The notes: generated by a model from the sequence alone, not told the origin. A stretch of 64,000 bases of DNA from Rhizobium sp. CCGE 510 (GCF_000292525.1 NZ_AEYF01000008.1:1-64000); one strand, 5' to 3'; shown: positions 16,941 through 25,962, counted from the stretch's first letter. Numbers and translations: made by a program.

Positions 16941-17732
16941 ATGGCACATGAGTTGAAGACCGATGCCGCCGCTCCGGCGGTTCTGAAGAACGCATCACTC
17001 GACACGCCGGAAATCATCGAAGCACGCCGGAATCTGGCTGCATGCTTCCGCATGGCCGCCAAGCTCGATCTGCAGGAAGGAATCTGCAATCACTTTTCGG
17101 CAGTTGTTCCGGGCCACTCGGACCTCTTCCTGGTCAATCCCTACGGATGGGCGTTCGCGGAAATCCGTGCATCGCAACTTCTCATCTGCGACTTCAACGG
17201 CAACGTTGTCTGCGGAGACGGCAAGCCGGAAGCCACTGCCTTCTACATTCACGCGCAGATCCACAAGGTGATGCCGCGTGCGACCGCAGCATTCCACACT
17301 CACATGCCGAATGCGACGGCGCTCTCGATGATCGAGGGAGACCCCTTTGTCTGGGCGGGCCAGACCTCGCTGAAGTTCTATGGGCGCACTGCGGTCGATG
17401 AGAACTACAACGGCCTCGCGCTGGGCTACGACGAGGGCCTCCGCATTGCCGAAGCGATAGCAGACGCAGACATCGTCTTCATGCGCAATCATGGCGTGAT
17501 GGTTCTCGGCCCGACGATTGCCGAAGCGTTCGACGATCTCTACTATCTGGAGCGCGCCGCCGAGGTGCAGCTCAAGGCAATGGGAAGCGGCCGCAGCCTT
17601 GTTCGTATCCCGCACGAGATTGCCCAGAAGGCCTATCTGGAAATGCGCGAGGGCGATCCGGAAAGCGCGCGACTCCATCTGGCCAGCGTCCGCCGACAGC
17701 TTCAGGCATCCGAACCTGAATACGCAGACTGA
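16941..17732 (+). CDS. Class II aldolase/adducin family protein
   Basis: A 263-residue zinc-dependent aldolase/decarboxylase-like enzyme (fuculose aldolase/AraD fold). Metal ligands are visible in AAFHTHMPNATAL and in FMRNHGVMVLG; EGICNHFSAVVPG is the usual first loop. The ATG has a strong AAAGGAGAG site. It is the only gene rightward from the GntR promoter before decayed DNA. Relatives cleave or decarboxylate sugar-acid or 2-oxo-acid intermediates, so it may perform the final carbon-carbon cleavage of the island's pathway (inference). Confidence 0.9.
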   Translation: MAHELKTDAAAPAVLKNASLDTPEIIEARRNLAACFRMAAKLDLQEGICNHFSAVVPGHSDLFLVNPYGWAFAEIRASQLLICDFNGNVVCGDGKPEATAFYIHAQIHKVMPRATAAFHTHMPNATALSMIEGDPFVWAGQTSLKFYGRTAVDENYNGLALGYDEGLRIAEAIADADIVFMRNHGVMVLGPTIAEAFDDLYYLERAAEVQLKAMGSGRSLVRIPHEIAQKAYLEMREGDPESARLHLASVRRQLQASEPEYAD

Positions 17733-18453
17733 TGCGCCCCAGATTCTGAATTGGGCAAAGACCGTGCCGTCGGCGGGAAGCCTCTGCGCATGTCCGTGGC
17801 CGGTCGCCAGCTAGACCTTCACACCAATAGGAACCGGGATCATCCCAGTACAACAACGAGGATGCGGCCCAACGCGTCCGTGTCGATGTTCTGGCTACCC
17901 GGACACGACGGCCCCGACCCACCCAGGTCAATCGTCACATCGCTGCGCTTCCGGCGGGCGGCTGGACTGACGCCAATGCCTGGAACCAAGGTTGCATCCC
18001 CTCCATATTGGAGGCGGCTGCCGCCTTCGAATGCCGGCGCCATGTTGCGCTGGAGCTTTGGCAAGTCGCGATAGATCATCATGGGCGAGATCCTGTTCGC
18101 CCACCACTCGGATGGCATCTTCGACGACAGGCTGTCGATCCGGCCGGGATCGACGCTGCCGCACGCCTTGGCAGGGATCATGCTCTGATCAGGGACCGCT
18201 TCGAGATGCTGATACCCAAGCTTTCGAAACGCGGAGTGTTCCATCCAGGCGGTCTGGCGGAACCAATCGCGCGTCGAGATCGGGTCTTCTACGTCTTGAT
18301 GTGATTTGAACCTCCGGCGTTCAGCTCACCGGTTGGCCTTCGATCGCGATGAGATCCTGAAGCGATGTTCTCGCTTGGAAAGGGTACAAAATCAATTGGT
18401 GCTACCGAACGTGCAAGCTCCAAATCCGAAGCGGCAGCCGGGCGGCAGCGGCC
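17733..18453 (-). pseudogene. 720-bp stretch with decayed, frame-broken coding sequence
   Basis: No intact gene is visible. The minus strand from about 18306 to 17840 carries a long run with rhizobial codon usage, including TRDWFRQTAWMEHSAFRKLG, PSEWWANRISPMMIYRDLP and LQYGGDATLVPG. Just upstream, another minus frame contains VPFPSENIASGSHRDRRP followed by a stop, and a third reads DLIAIEGQPVS then stop. No ATG with a ribosome site begins the run. This looks like a frameshifted remnant of a larger gene. I cannot name the family. Plus-strand frames also stay open, so the assignment is tentative. Confidence 0.4.
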
Positions 18454-19710
18454 TCAGACGTCGTCCTGAAGGTAGCGCTCCGCGAGCCTTGCCCACATTG
18501 CCGCGCCAACCGTCAGGCTGGCATCGGCGAAGTCGTATTTGGCGCTATGCAGCATGGCGGAATTCATGCCGTTGCCGAGACGCAGGAAGCTGCCAGGCTT
18601 GTGTTCGAGAAAGTGTGAAAAATCCTCGCTGCCGGGAATGAGCGGGCAGGTCGCGACCTTGTCCTCGCCGATCAGTTCAACCGCGACGATCCGGGCGAAA
18701 TCCGTCTCGACAGGCGAATTGACGACGACAGGATTTCCACGATCGTAGTCGATCTCAATGGAAGCATCGTGACCTTCGGCCACCGAGCGTGCCAGCTTGG
18801 TGATGCGCTCCTGCAGTAGATCGCGGATGCGCGGCTCGAAGGAGCGCACGCTCAATGCGAGCCTGGCATATTCCGGAATGACGTTGACCGCATCGCCGGC
18901 ATGAATCGTGCCGACGGTAACGACCGCCGTCTGGGTCGGATCGAGGTTGCGCGAGATGATCGTCTGCAGCGAGACGACGAGGTTGCATGCCACGACCACG
19001 GGATCGACGGTCAGGTGCGGGCGCGAGGCATGGCCGCCTTTGCCATTGATGGTGATATTGACAGTATCCGACGCCGCCATCATCGGGCCGGATCGCAGCA
19101 GAAGGGTGCCTTCGGGAGCGCCGGGGTGGTTGTGCAGACCAAAGATTGCGTCGAACGGAAACCGTTCGAACAGGCCGTCGGCGATCATCGCCTGGGCGCC
19201 GCTATTCTTGCCCGCCTCTTCCGCCGGTTGGAAGATCAGCGTCACTGTGCCGCTGAAGCGGCGGGTGCGGGCGAGATATTCGGCTGCGCCGAGCAGGACG
19301 GTTGTGTGGCCGTCATGGCCGCAGGCATGCATCTTACCGGGAGTGTTGCTGGCATAGGAAAGCCCGGTTTCTTCGATGATCGGCAAGGCATCCATATCGG
19401 CGCGGATGGCGATACCCTTGCCACCCTTGCCTGCGCTGAGCCGCGCGACAACGCCATGGCCACCGATATTGCGGGTGACGTCATAACCCCAGCCCTCGAG
19501 CTTTTCTGCGACGTAGCGCGCCGTTTCCGCTTCTTCGAAGGAGAGTTCTGGCCGGGAGTGCAGATACTGGCGGGTCGCCTTCAGCTCCGCCTCCATGGCT
19601 TCGAAATCGGAAACGCGGGCATAGGCATTGTCGAGAATGGGCATGAAAACATCCAGTATTGATCGAAGAACCATTGCTCCGGCCCGGAGGTCGAAGCAAC
19701 CGACTGACAT
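18454..19710 (-). CDS. M20 family amidohydrolase (hippurate hydrolase/N-acyl-amino-acid hydrolase-like)
   Basis: A zinc-dependent M20D-type peptidase, up to 418 residues. Metal and catalytic motifs are seen in order: IRADMDALPI, HACGHDGHTT, FQPAEEAGKNSGAQAM, GLHNHP and PGSEDFSHF near the C-terminus. The alternative start ATG 19644 (MPILDNAYARVSDFEAMEAE) gives a more usual N-terminus; the residues before it are poorly conserved-looking. It is the last gene of the PAAT importer operon and starts 3 nt after the ATPase gene if the longer form is used. It probably hydrolyses an N-acyl amino acid or amide brought in by that importer. Confidence 0.88.
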   Translation of the reverse strand: MSVGCFDLRAGAMVLRSILDVFMPILDNAYARVSDFEAMEAELKATRQYLHSRPELSFEEAETARYVAEKLEGWGYDVTRNIGGHGVVARLSAGKGGKGIAIRADMDALPIIEETGLSYASNTPGKMHACGHDGHTTVLLGAAEYLARTRRFSGTVTLIFQPAEEAGKNSGAQAMIADGLFERFPFDAIFGLHNHPGAPEGTLLLRSGPMMAASDTVNITINGKGGHASRPHLTVDPVVVACNLVVSLQTIISRNLDPTQTAVVTVGTIHAGDAVNVIPEYARLALSVRSFEPRIRDLLQERITKLARSVAEGHDASIEIDYDRGNPVVVNSPVETDFARIVAVELIGEDKVATCPLIPGSEDFSHFLEHKPGSFLRLGNGMNSAMLHSAKYDFADASLTVGAAMWARLAERYLQDDV

Positions 19711-19713
19711 CGG

Positions 19714-20493
19714 TCAGAGAAAACGGGCGAGAAAAGCCTGGGTCCGGGGATGTTGCGGATTGCCGATCACATCCTCAGGTTTGCCCATCTCGACGACATT
19801 GCCGCCGTCCATGAACACGACCCGATCGGCCGCCTCGCGGGCGAAACCGATTTCGTGGGTCACGACGATCATCGTCAGACCCTGCTTGGCGAGATCGCGC
19901 ATGGTGGCGAGCACTTCGCCGACCAGCTCCGGGTCGAGCGCAGAGGTGGGCTCGTCGAACAGCATCAGCTTCGGCTTGATCGCCAGGGCGCGGGCGATGG
20001 CGACGCGCTGCTGCTGACCGCCGGAGAGCTGGCGAGGATAGCTGCCCGCCTTTTCCGACAGACAGACCCGCTCCAAAAGCCGCATGGCATTCTCCGTCGC
20101 AGCCTTGCGACTTTCTCCGTGCACGCCGACCGGGGCCTCGACGATGTTCTGCAGCACCGTCATATGCGGATAGAGATTGAACTGCTGGAAGACCATGCCG
20201 ATCTTGCGCCGTTGCCGGGCGATCCTGTTGCTGGAGAGCTTTTCCAGTCGGTCCTTGCGGACGCGATAGCCGATCTGTTCGCCATCGACTTCGATGAAGC
20301 CCTTATTGATCGCTTCGAGATGGTTGATGCAGCGCAGGAAGGTCGATTTTCCCGATCCGGACGGGCCGAGCACCACGACGACTTCACCCGGCATGACGTC
20401 GAGGTCGATCCCCTTCAGCACGTCGAGCTGGTCGAAGGACTTGTGGACGTTGCGGGCCCTGACGAGGGGTTTTGTGGTTTCGGCGGCGGTCAA
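19714..20493 (-). CDS. Polar amino-acid ABC transporter ATPase
   Basis: A 259-residue GlnQ-type subunit. It has Walker [10 protein letters not shown], signature [15 protein letters not shown], Walker [15 protein letters not shown] and H-loop [15 protein letters not shown]. The open frame continues to 20805, but those residues are out-of-frame permease sequence. I assign the start to TTG 20493 ([20 protein letters not shown]), because a GGAGG site lies upstream and TTG overlaps the permease stop (TTGA). Confidence 0.92.
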   Translation of the reverse strand: MTAAETTKPLVRARNVHKSFDQLDVLKGIDLDVMPGEVVVVLGPSGSGKSTFLRCINHLEAINKGFIEVDGEQIGYRVRKDRLEKLSSNRIARQRRKIGMVFQQFNLYPHMTVLQNIVEAPVGVHGESRKAATENAMRLLERVCLSEKAGSYPRQLSGGQQQRVAIARALAIKPKLMLFDEPTSALDPELVGEVLATMRDLAKQGLTMIVVTHEIGFAREAADRVVFMDGGNVVEMGKPEDVIGNPQHPRTQAFLARFL

Positions 20494-21419
20494 TGGCTTG
20501 CCTCCTCGACAAGGGTCTCGGATTTGGCCGCGGCGGCGGTGTTGCGCCGTTCGCTGCGGCCGTAATAGGCCTCGATATAACTCTGGCCGAGATTGAGGAT
20601 CGAGGTGATGAAGAGGTACCAGAGGACCGCGACAAGCAGCATCGGCACGATCTCGAACGTACGATTGTAGATCGACTGGACGGAATAGAGCAGATCGGCC
20701 ATGGCGATGACGCTGACGAGCGAAGTCGCTTTTATCATGCTGATCAGCTGATTGCCCGTCGGCGGAACGATCGAGCGCATCGCCTGCGGAATGATGATCC
20801 GCCACAACGCCCTCGCCTTGGTCATGCCGAACGCTTCCGCCGTCTCGAACTGGCCGCGATCGACGGAGAGAAGGCCGCCGCGAATGATCTCGGCCATGTA
20901 GGCCGCTTCGTTCAAAGCCAAGCCGCCGATCGCCGCCGTCATTGGCGTGATCACCGAATTGGTTTCCCAGCTCGCCAGCGTCGGGCCGAACGGAATGGCG
21001 ATCGAAAGTTCGGGAAACAGGGTCGAGAGATTGTACCAGAAGATCAGCTGCACCAGCAGCGGCGTGCCGCGAAAGAACCAGATGAACAGCGATGCCAGCG
21101 ACCTTGCGAGCCGGTCATTCGACAGCCGGGCGATCGCCAGGGCGAGGCCGAGAACGATGCCGATGGCCATCGCGACCACAGTTAGGCCCAGGCTGACGTA
21201 AAGGCCGTTGATGACTGTCGGATCGAAGAAATAAGCTGCGACAACCGGCCAGCCGAAATTCTCGTTGTGGGCGACGATCCACAGGAAGTTCGCGGCTATG
21301 AGGAGCACGACCACCCACAGGACGAGCCGGCCGGTTCGAAAGGGCTTGTGGGCGTTGGCAACATCCCGAAAGTCCGCACCGCCCGAAAGCGGTGTGGCAG
21401 TCGTGCGGTCATTGCTCAT
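20490..21419 (-). CDS. Polar amino-acid ABC transporter permease
   Basis: A 309-residue single-type PAAT permease, longer than the usual 220 residues because of an N-terminal extension of about 70 residues with an extra helix ([18 protein letters not shown]). The EAA loop is [24 protein letters not shown], and [16 protein letters not shown] is the following helix. It overlaps the binding-protein stop by 4 nt. It probably homodimerises, because only one permease is encoded in this operon. Confidence 0.9.
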   Translation of the reverse strand: MSNDRTTATPLSGGADFRDVANAHKPFRTGRLVLWVVVLLIAANFLWIVAHNENFGWPVVAAYFFDPTVINGLYVSLGLTVVAMAIGIVLGLALAIARLSNDRLARSLASLFIWFFRGTPLLVQLIFWYNLSTLFPELSIAIPFGPTLASWETNSVITPMTAAIGGLALNEAAYMAEIIRGGLLSVDRGQFETAEAFGMTKARALWRIIIPQAMRSIVPPTGNQLISMIKATSLVSVIAMADLLYSVQSIYNRTFEIVPMLLVAVLWYLFITSILNLGQSYIEAYYGRSERRNTAAAAKSETLVEEASH

Positions 21420-22306
21420 TTCGGCAAGGCTCCGCCAAGATTGAGGCCGGGCTGCTTGATCATGTTGTTCTCAAGACCCCACTTCTTCATGATGGCGGCA
21501 TAGGCGCCGTTGTCCATCAACGCCGTGATAGCGTCGAGCAGAACGGGGCCGAGCGGCGAGCCTTTCGGCACGACGGCGCCCTGATAGAGATCGTCGAACC
21601 CATTCTTCTGGCCGACGCCGCTCAGTTCCAGCTGGCCGTTTGCCTGAGACACGAAATAGGTCAGCGGCGCCTGCGAGGAGAAGAAGGCATCGGCGCGTTT
21701 GGAGCGGACGGCCAAGATCGAGCTCGGCTGGTCGGTGTAGGACTGCACTTCAAGTGCTGGCTTGCCGTCCGTCTTGCACTTTTCGACCTGAGCCTGGATC
21801 ACCTTTTCGGCGGAGCCGCCGGCCATGACGGCAATGCGATTGCCGCAGGCGCTGTCGAGTGAACCGATGGCCTTCGGATTGCCCTTCTGGACGGAAAAGA
21901 CCACGTATTCCTGAACCCAGTCGACGAAATCATTGGCCTCTTCGCGGGTCTTGAAGTCACCGATCGGGCCGAAGGCGAACTGGTATCGGCCGGAATTGAT
22001 GCCGGCGAGCAATGCGGTCAATCCGCTAACGGTCTCGTGCTCGATCTTGACGCCGAGCATCTGGCCGATCGCATCGGTAAGATCGGCGCTAGCGCCGGTC
22101 AGTTCCGTGCCGGTGACGATTTCATAAGGGGGAAAGGAACCATTGTTGACGGAGATCATCTTGCCGTCCGTGCGGATCTTCTCCGGCAAGCGGGCGCGAA
22201 GCGCGTCGTTGACGGTCTGTTTCGGAACGGCTGCCTCCTGGGCGAACACCGACGTCGTCATCATCAGGCCGAACAGGGCGGCGGAAGCGATCAGTTTCGA
22301 ATGCAT
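21416..22306 (-). CDS. Polar amino-acid ABC substrate-binding protein (SBP_bac_3)
   Basis: A 296-residue protein. ATG 22306 (MHSKLIASAALFGLMMTTSV, signal cleavage near VFAQ) has an AAGGGGAATG ribosome site and removes a lysine-rich extension present in the longer open frame. Family features are GKMISVNNGSFPPYEI, TGASADLTDAIGQMLGVK and GRYQFAFGPIGDFKTREE. It feeds the 20490 permease and 19714 ATPase. The neighbouring M20 hydrolase suggests an acylated amino acid ligand, by inference. Confidence 0.88.
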   Translation of the reverse strand: MHSKLIASAALFGLMMTTSVFAQEAAVPKQTVNDALRARLPEKIRTDGKMISVNNGSFPPYEIVTGTELTGASADLTDAIGQMLGVKIEHETVSGLTALLAGINSGRYQFAFGPIGDFKTREEANDFVDWVQEYVVFSVQKGNPKAIGSLDSACGNRIAVMAGGSAEKVIQAQVEKCKTDGKPALEVQSYTDQPSSILAVRSKRADAFFSSQAPLTYFVSQANGQLELSGVGQKNGFDDLYQGAVVPKGSPLGPVLLDAITALMDNGAYAAIMKKWGLENNMIKQPGLNLGGALPK

Positions 22307-22366
22307 GTCATTCCCCTTTTTGGTTTTTGCGAAATGGTGGCTCAACGATGAGGCCTGCGAGAAGTT

Positions 22367-23329
22367 TCACCGGGCCTTGGCGTGCCACGGAAACAGGTCG
22401 GCGGGTGTCAAAAGGCGCGGCATGATCTTCTGTTCGTAAAGTTCCTCGGCGAAGTCGGCGATCATCGCCTCGTTCTCGGCAAGCCCGCTGACGTTCCAGG
22501 TCGGCGGCAGGTCGGCTGCGCAGCGGCGCAGTTCGTCGATCATCCAGGGCGTGGTGTCCGCGTATTTCTCGCGCTTCTCCAACCAGATACGCTGGGACTC
22601 GTCGATCAGCTCGCTGAGTTCATCCATGATCCAGGGATGCTCCTTGACGATTTCCGCCTTGAAGCCGATCAGATGCATGCCCGGGATATAACCGACCTCG
22701 TGGAAGTAAGCGACTTCAGCGGAGCGGAAATCATCCAGCACCTGACGCAGCGGCGAACCCTGATCGAAAAAGCCCTTCGGCATGAAAGGCGTGAAAACGG
22801 CGTCCAGCCGACCATCCAACAACAGATCGACCATCGGGCGCTCGCCGGGAGCAGCTTCGATGCGGCCGGGCCGTCCAAAACCATCGAGCCGGTCGACGAC
22901 CGGATGAGCCTCCGTCAGGCGCCCGGCATACCACATGGCATTCTCGACACCGACGCCTTCGCGGCGCAACGCAGCGCGGGTCCAGGTGTTTCCGGAATCG
23001 CGCCAGCCGGTCACGCCGATATTCTTGCCGGCCAGATCGGAAAGCTTGCGGATCGGACTGCCCTTGGCTGTGATGATGCAGCGATGGCGGAAGCCGCGCA
23101 TGATGAAGTTCGGAATGCCGATGACCCGAGCATCGCCATCATGACGCAGCTGCGAATAGCGGCTGAAGGACATTTCCGCGGCATCATGAGCTTCGTCATC
23201 GGCGAGACTGGAGACCAGCGTGCCCACCCGATCCACTTTGATTTCGAGACGGGAAGACCTGACATCACCGAGCACCAGCGGTGTCATGTAATCCCAGTCT
23301 CTGAGGGCGATGCGAAGCGTGACAGGCAT
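22367..23329 (-). CDS. Binding-protein-fold protein, 4,5-dihydroxyphthalate decarboxylase/NMT1-like
   Basis: A 320-residue protein with the type-2 periplasmic-binding fold but no signal peptide: it begins directly with MPVTLRIALRDWDYMTPLVL. Motifs such as SDLAGKNIGVTGWRDSGNTW and AVFTPFMPKGFFDQGSPLR resemble 4,5-dihydroxyphthalate decarboxylase and NMT1-like proteins. A cytoplasmic enzyme or ligand-binding role is therefore more likely than transport. It is the first gene of the operon, divergent from the MocR regulator, and 60 nt before the true binding-protein gene. Confidence 0.75.
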   Translation of the reverse strand: MPVTLRIALRDWDYMTPLVLGDVRSSRLEIKVDRVGTLVSSLADDEAHDAAEMSFSRYSQLRHDGDARVIGIPNFIMRGFRHRCIITAKGSPIRKLSDLAGKNIGVTGWRDSGNTWTRAALRREGVGVENAMWYAGRLTEAHPVVDRLDGFGRPGRIEAAPGERPMVDLLLDGRLDAVFTPFMPKGFFDQGSPLRQVLDDFRSAEVAYFHEVGYIPGMHLIGFKAEIVKEHPWIMDELSELIDESQRIWLEKREKYADTTPWMIDELRRCAADLPPTWNVSGLAENEAMIADFAEELYEQKIMPRLLTPADLFPWHAKAR

Positions 23330-23365
23330 GCGAAGAACTCACGTAATTGCTCGACGAGGGGCAAA

Positions 23366-23417
23366 TTAAATGTTCAAATTAATGAGTACAAATGTTATTA
23401 CGTTATTGAACATTTAA
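23366..23417. promoter_or_regulatory. Putative MocR operator: 12-bp inverted repeat plus a third half-site
   Basis: TTAAATGTTCAA (23366-23377) and TTGAACATTTAA (23406-23417) are perfect reverse complements separated by 28 bp. A related element, AAATGTTATTA, lies between them at 23390-23400. The site ends 12 bp before the MocR start and covers the gap to the divergent gene. MocR proteins often bind such paired half-sites, and autoregulation is likely. Confidence 0.65.
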
Positions 23418-23429
23418 AGTGAGAACAAA

Positions 23430-24755
23430 ATGGGCGATGCGGTCGAAGCCTCCTGGTTTGCCGAAAAAATAACCGACCGCAGCATCCGCGGGATCGCCCT
23501 CGAAACGAGTGCACTGATCCGTGCCGGCGCCTTGCCCGTCGGCACGCGTCTGCCGGCGATCCGCGATATCGCCTATGAATTGCGCGTTAGCCCGGCAACG
23601 ATCTCAGAAGCCTGGAGTGAATTGCGGCGGCAGAAGATCGTCAGCGGCCGCGGGCGCAACGGTACCTGGGTCAGCGGCGACAGCTTTGTCGCCAAGCCGG
23701 AGCGTCTTGCGAGTTCGGGAAATTATGCGGCGGGTGTACTCGACCTTACCTCTGCCGGGCCGGATGCAGCGCTTCTTCCCGGTCTGGCCGAAGCGCTGGC
23801 CCATGGCGCGTCAGCCGCCGACCTCAACAGCTATGAGCGCAGCCGTATCGTGCCCGAGCTGAAGGATGTCATTTCGCAGCGATGGCCCTACGAGGCGGAA
23901 GCGTTTCTTGCCACCAATGGCGGTTACAACGCGGTCTATACGGTATTGCATGCGCTGGTCTCTCCGGGTTCGTCGGTCGCGATCGAACATCCGACCGCGA
24001 TGCGGCTGCTCGATATCCTGGAAGATCTGGGCGTCAGGATCATCCCCGTCGCCTGCGACAACGACGGTCTCTTGCCGGATATGCTTCGCGAGGCATTGCG
24101 ACAGCGGCCGGCAGCCTTCCTGTTTCAGCCGCGGCTGCATTCCGTGACAGGGATTACCGTCAGTGCATCCCGCCTCGATCAGCTCGGAGCCGTGCTGGAG
24201 GACAGCGATACGCTGATTATCGAGGACGATGGCGTCGGCGACGTGTCGGCAGCACCTGCGCATTCCCTAGGTGGTCGATTTGCGGAGCGGACGATCCATA
24301 TCCTGTCACACTCGAAAAGCCTCGGACCGGATCTGCGTCTCGCCGTCTTGTCGAGTTCTTCGCCTATCGTCGACCAGATCCAGTCTTACCGCTCCTTCAG
24401 CGCCGGCTGGACCAGCCGCATCCTGCAGGGGGCCGCCGCCTGGCTATTGCGTGATCCGGCAACCTGGCGGCTCATCGCCGAGGCGCGCGACCGCTATCAG
24501 CAGAGGCGCGATGCTCTTGCCGATGCGCTCAGCGAACGGGGAATATCGATACCCGCAGGCCAGGGCCTGTGTCTCTGGGTGCCCGTTGTGTCCGAACCAT
24601 TCGCGATGGTGACGCTCGCCGCACGCAATATCGCCGTCAATCCGGGCAGCAAGTTCTCCGTCTTGCCAAGCGGTCATATTCGTGTCGCGACCAGCACGCT
24701 CAGCGATCGCTGCGAGGAAGTCGCCGATGCGATCGCTCTGGCCCATGCACCATGA
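23430..24755 (+). CDS. MocR-type GntR/aminotransferase fusion regulator
   Basis: A 441-residue PdxR/MocR-family regulator. The N-terminal GntR helix-turn-helix includes LPAIRDIAYELRVSPATISE; a class I aminotransferase-like domain follows. EAFLATNGGYNAVYTVLHAL and the PLP-lysine region HILSHSKSLGPDLRLAV are recognisable. PLP and an amino compound usually act as effectors. It is divergent from the operon of binding-protein-like enzyme, PAAT importer and M20 hydrolase, which it probably controls through the 23366-23417 repeat. Confidence 0.9.
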   Translation: MGDAVEASWFAEKITDRSIRGIALETSALIRAGALPVGTRLPAIRDIAYELRVSPATISEAWSELRRQKIVSGRGRNGTWVSGDSFVAKPERLASSGNYAAGVLDLTSAGPDAALLPGLAEALAHGASAADLNSYERSRIVPELKDVISQRWPYEAEAFLATNGGYNAVYTVLHALVSPGSSVAIEHPTAMRLLDILEDLGVRIIPVACDNDGLLPDMLREALRQRPAAFLFQPRLHSVTGITVSASRLDQLGAVLEDSDTLIIEDDGVGDVSAAPAHSLGGRFAERTIHILSHSKSLGPDLRLAVLSSSSPIVDQIQSYRSFSAGWTSRILQGAAAWLLRDPATWRLIAEARDRYQQRRDALADALSERGISIPAGQGLCLWVPVVSEPFAMVTLAARNIAVNPGSKFSVLPSGHIRVATSTLSDRCEEVADAIALAHAP

Positions 24756-24773
24756 AAGGCCGGGACTAAACAC

Positions 24774-25055
24774 CTAATGAACCATTCCACCTGGTTTCGT
24801 CCTGTTGGAAAATTGGTGGACGAGCATGATGCCCTGCTCCAGGAGCAATTCGGCCGCCCGCAGATCGCGGGGGCCAAGCTCCCCCGATAGTCCCCGGATC
24901 GTATTGGCGATGCAGATGGAGTTGGCGACGAAGCGGGCGTCGCCCTCCCCTCCTGCCTCCTCAGCGGTTGCCTCAAGGGCGTCGGCGACGGTGTCGAGCA
25001 GGCTCGACCGTTCGACGAGCGTCATGTCGTTCAGGGTTTTCGAAATCTCGTTCAT
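24774..25055 (-). CDS. Small hypothetical protein
   Basis: A 93-residue, mostly helical and acidic protein: MNEISKTLNDMTLVERSSLL, then LEATAEEAGGEGDARFVANS. It has no signal peptide or recognised motif. ATG 25055 has a strong GAGGAGATAATC leader, so I prefer it to the 25079 start. It is convergent with the MocR gene. I do not recognise a family. Confidence 0.65.
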   Translation of the reverse strand: MNEISKTLNDMTLVERSSLLDTVADALEATAEEAGGEGDARFVANSICIANTIRGLSGELGPRDLRAAELLLEQGIMLVHQFSNRTKPGGMVH

Positions 25056-25228
25056 GATTATCTCCTCGCGCGTGCCCATGCCGGGTCGGAGCGCCGATTT
25101 TCTCGATGTGAGTCAGATGGCTTTGACTGTCAGATGGATATGGACGTCTATAGAGGCAACTCATAGCTGCCGCGCGCTTCACGCATGCGTGCGGCGAGAG
25201 GGGTGGCTCAATCAGTGGTCTCCGCCGA

Positions 25229-25693
25229 TCATTCCTGATGCTTCAGGAGGTCGGCAAGCATCGGTCGCTGGCCTTTCAAAAGCTTCGTTCCTGCGTCGGC
25301 GTGGGTAAACCAACCCGCCCGATCAACCTCCGGAAAGCTCTTTAGCCGGCCCGATTTCGGCGGCCATTCCATTTGAAATTCAGAGCTCCGTATCGCGTTC
25401 ACGTCCAATACCGGATCGGCTTCGATCGACCACGCGACGACGATCTTGCCGCCAGGCTGTCGGTATTCGCCAAGCGGTCGGAAGGTGCCGTCGACTGCTA
25501 CACCCAGCTCTTCGGCAGTCTCCCGCATTGCCGCCGCCAGTTCATCCTCTTTAGGCTCGACCAATCCCTTCGGGATCGACCAGGCAGCCTCGTCTTTCCT
25601 AGCCCAGAAGGGACCGCCTGGATGGACGAGGAGGACTTCGAGGTCATTGGACACGCGCCGATAAATCAGAAGTCCGGCGCTGCGGATTGCCAT
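25229..25693 (-). CDS. Nudix hydrolase
   Basis: A 154-residue Nudix protein with a full box, G-x5-E-x7-RE-x2-EE-x-G, seen as GLVEPKEDELAAAMRETAEE followed by LG. It begins SAGLLIYRRVSNDLEVLLVH and contains WSIPKG before the box, as in NTP/ADP-sugar-type Nudix proteins. It would hydrolyse a nucleoside diphosphate derivative, perhaps a damaged nucleotide. It is transcribed in the same direction as the mutagenesis cassette and lies just downstream of it. Confidence 0.88.
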   Translation of the reverse strand: MAIRSAGLLIYRRVSNDLEVLLVHPGGPFWARKDEAAWSIPKGLVEPKEDELAAAMRETAEELGVAVDGTFRPLGEYRQPGGKIVVAWSIEADPVLDVNAIRSSEFQMEWPPKSGRLKSFPEVDRAGWFTHADAGTKLLKGQRPMLADLLKHQE

Positions 25694-25717
25694 CGCGTTG
25701 TGCCCTTCTTGCGTTCA

Positions 25718-25885
25718 TCACGACGCCAGACATTCCTCGCAGATGCCACAGCCGTCGTCGTCCATCCATCGGCACCGGCGCTTACAACAAAGGCAAATAC
25801 GGCCATCGGGCTGGTCTTTTGTGTCTTCTGGAGGAATGATCTCGATCGTCGTATCGAATTGAGTGTCAGCCACAAGTTCCACCAT
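25718..25885 (-). CDS. Small Cys-rich (zinc-ribbon-like) protein
   Basis: A 55-residue protein too short for usual gene callers. A GGAG site 7 nt before ATG 25885 supports it. The C-terminal half holds two Cys clusters, ICLCCKRRCRWMDDDGC followed by GICEEC, consistent with a zinc-binding knuckle. The N-terminal half is acidic (FDTTIEIIPPEDTKDQPDG). It lies 24 nt upstream of the Nudix gene and 77 nt downstream of dnaE2, so it may belong to that transcript. Function unknown. Confidence 0.7.
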   Translation of the reverse strand: MVELVADTQFDTTIEIIPPEDTKDQPDGRICLCCKRRCRWMDDDGCGICEECLAS

Positions 25886-25962
25886 CTCGTCGCTCCATCG
25901 GTCTGTTCGACATGAGATAGGAGCGACTACCGCTGTCGGCAAGTTCCTGACAGGACCGGCAG

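Noticed and set aside
20494-20805. N-terminal extension of the amino-acid ABC ATPase
   Set aside because: The extra 104 residues are the permease gene read in another frame; TTG 20493 with a GGAGG site is the real start.
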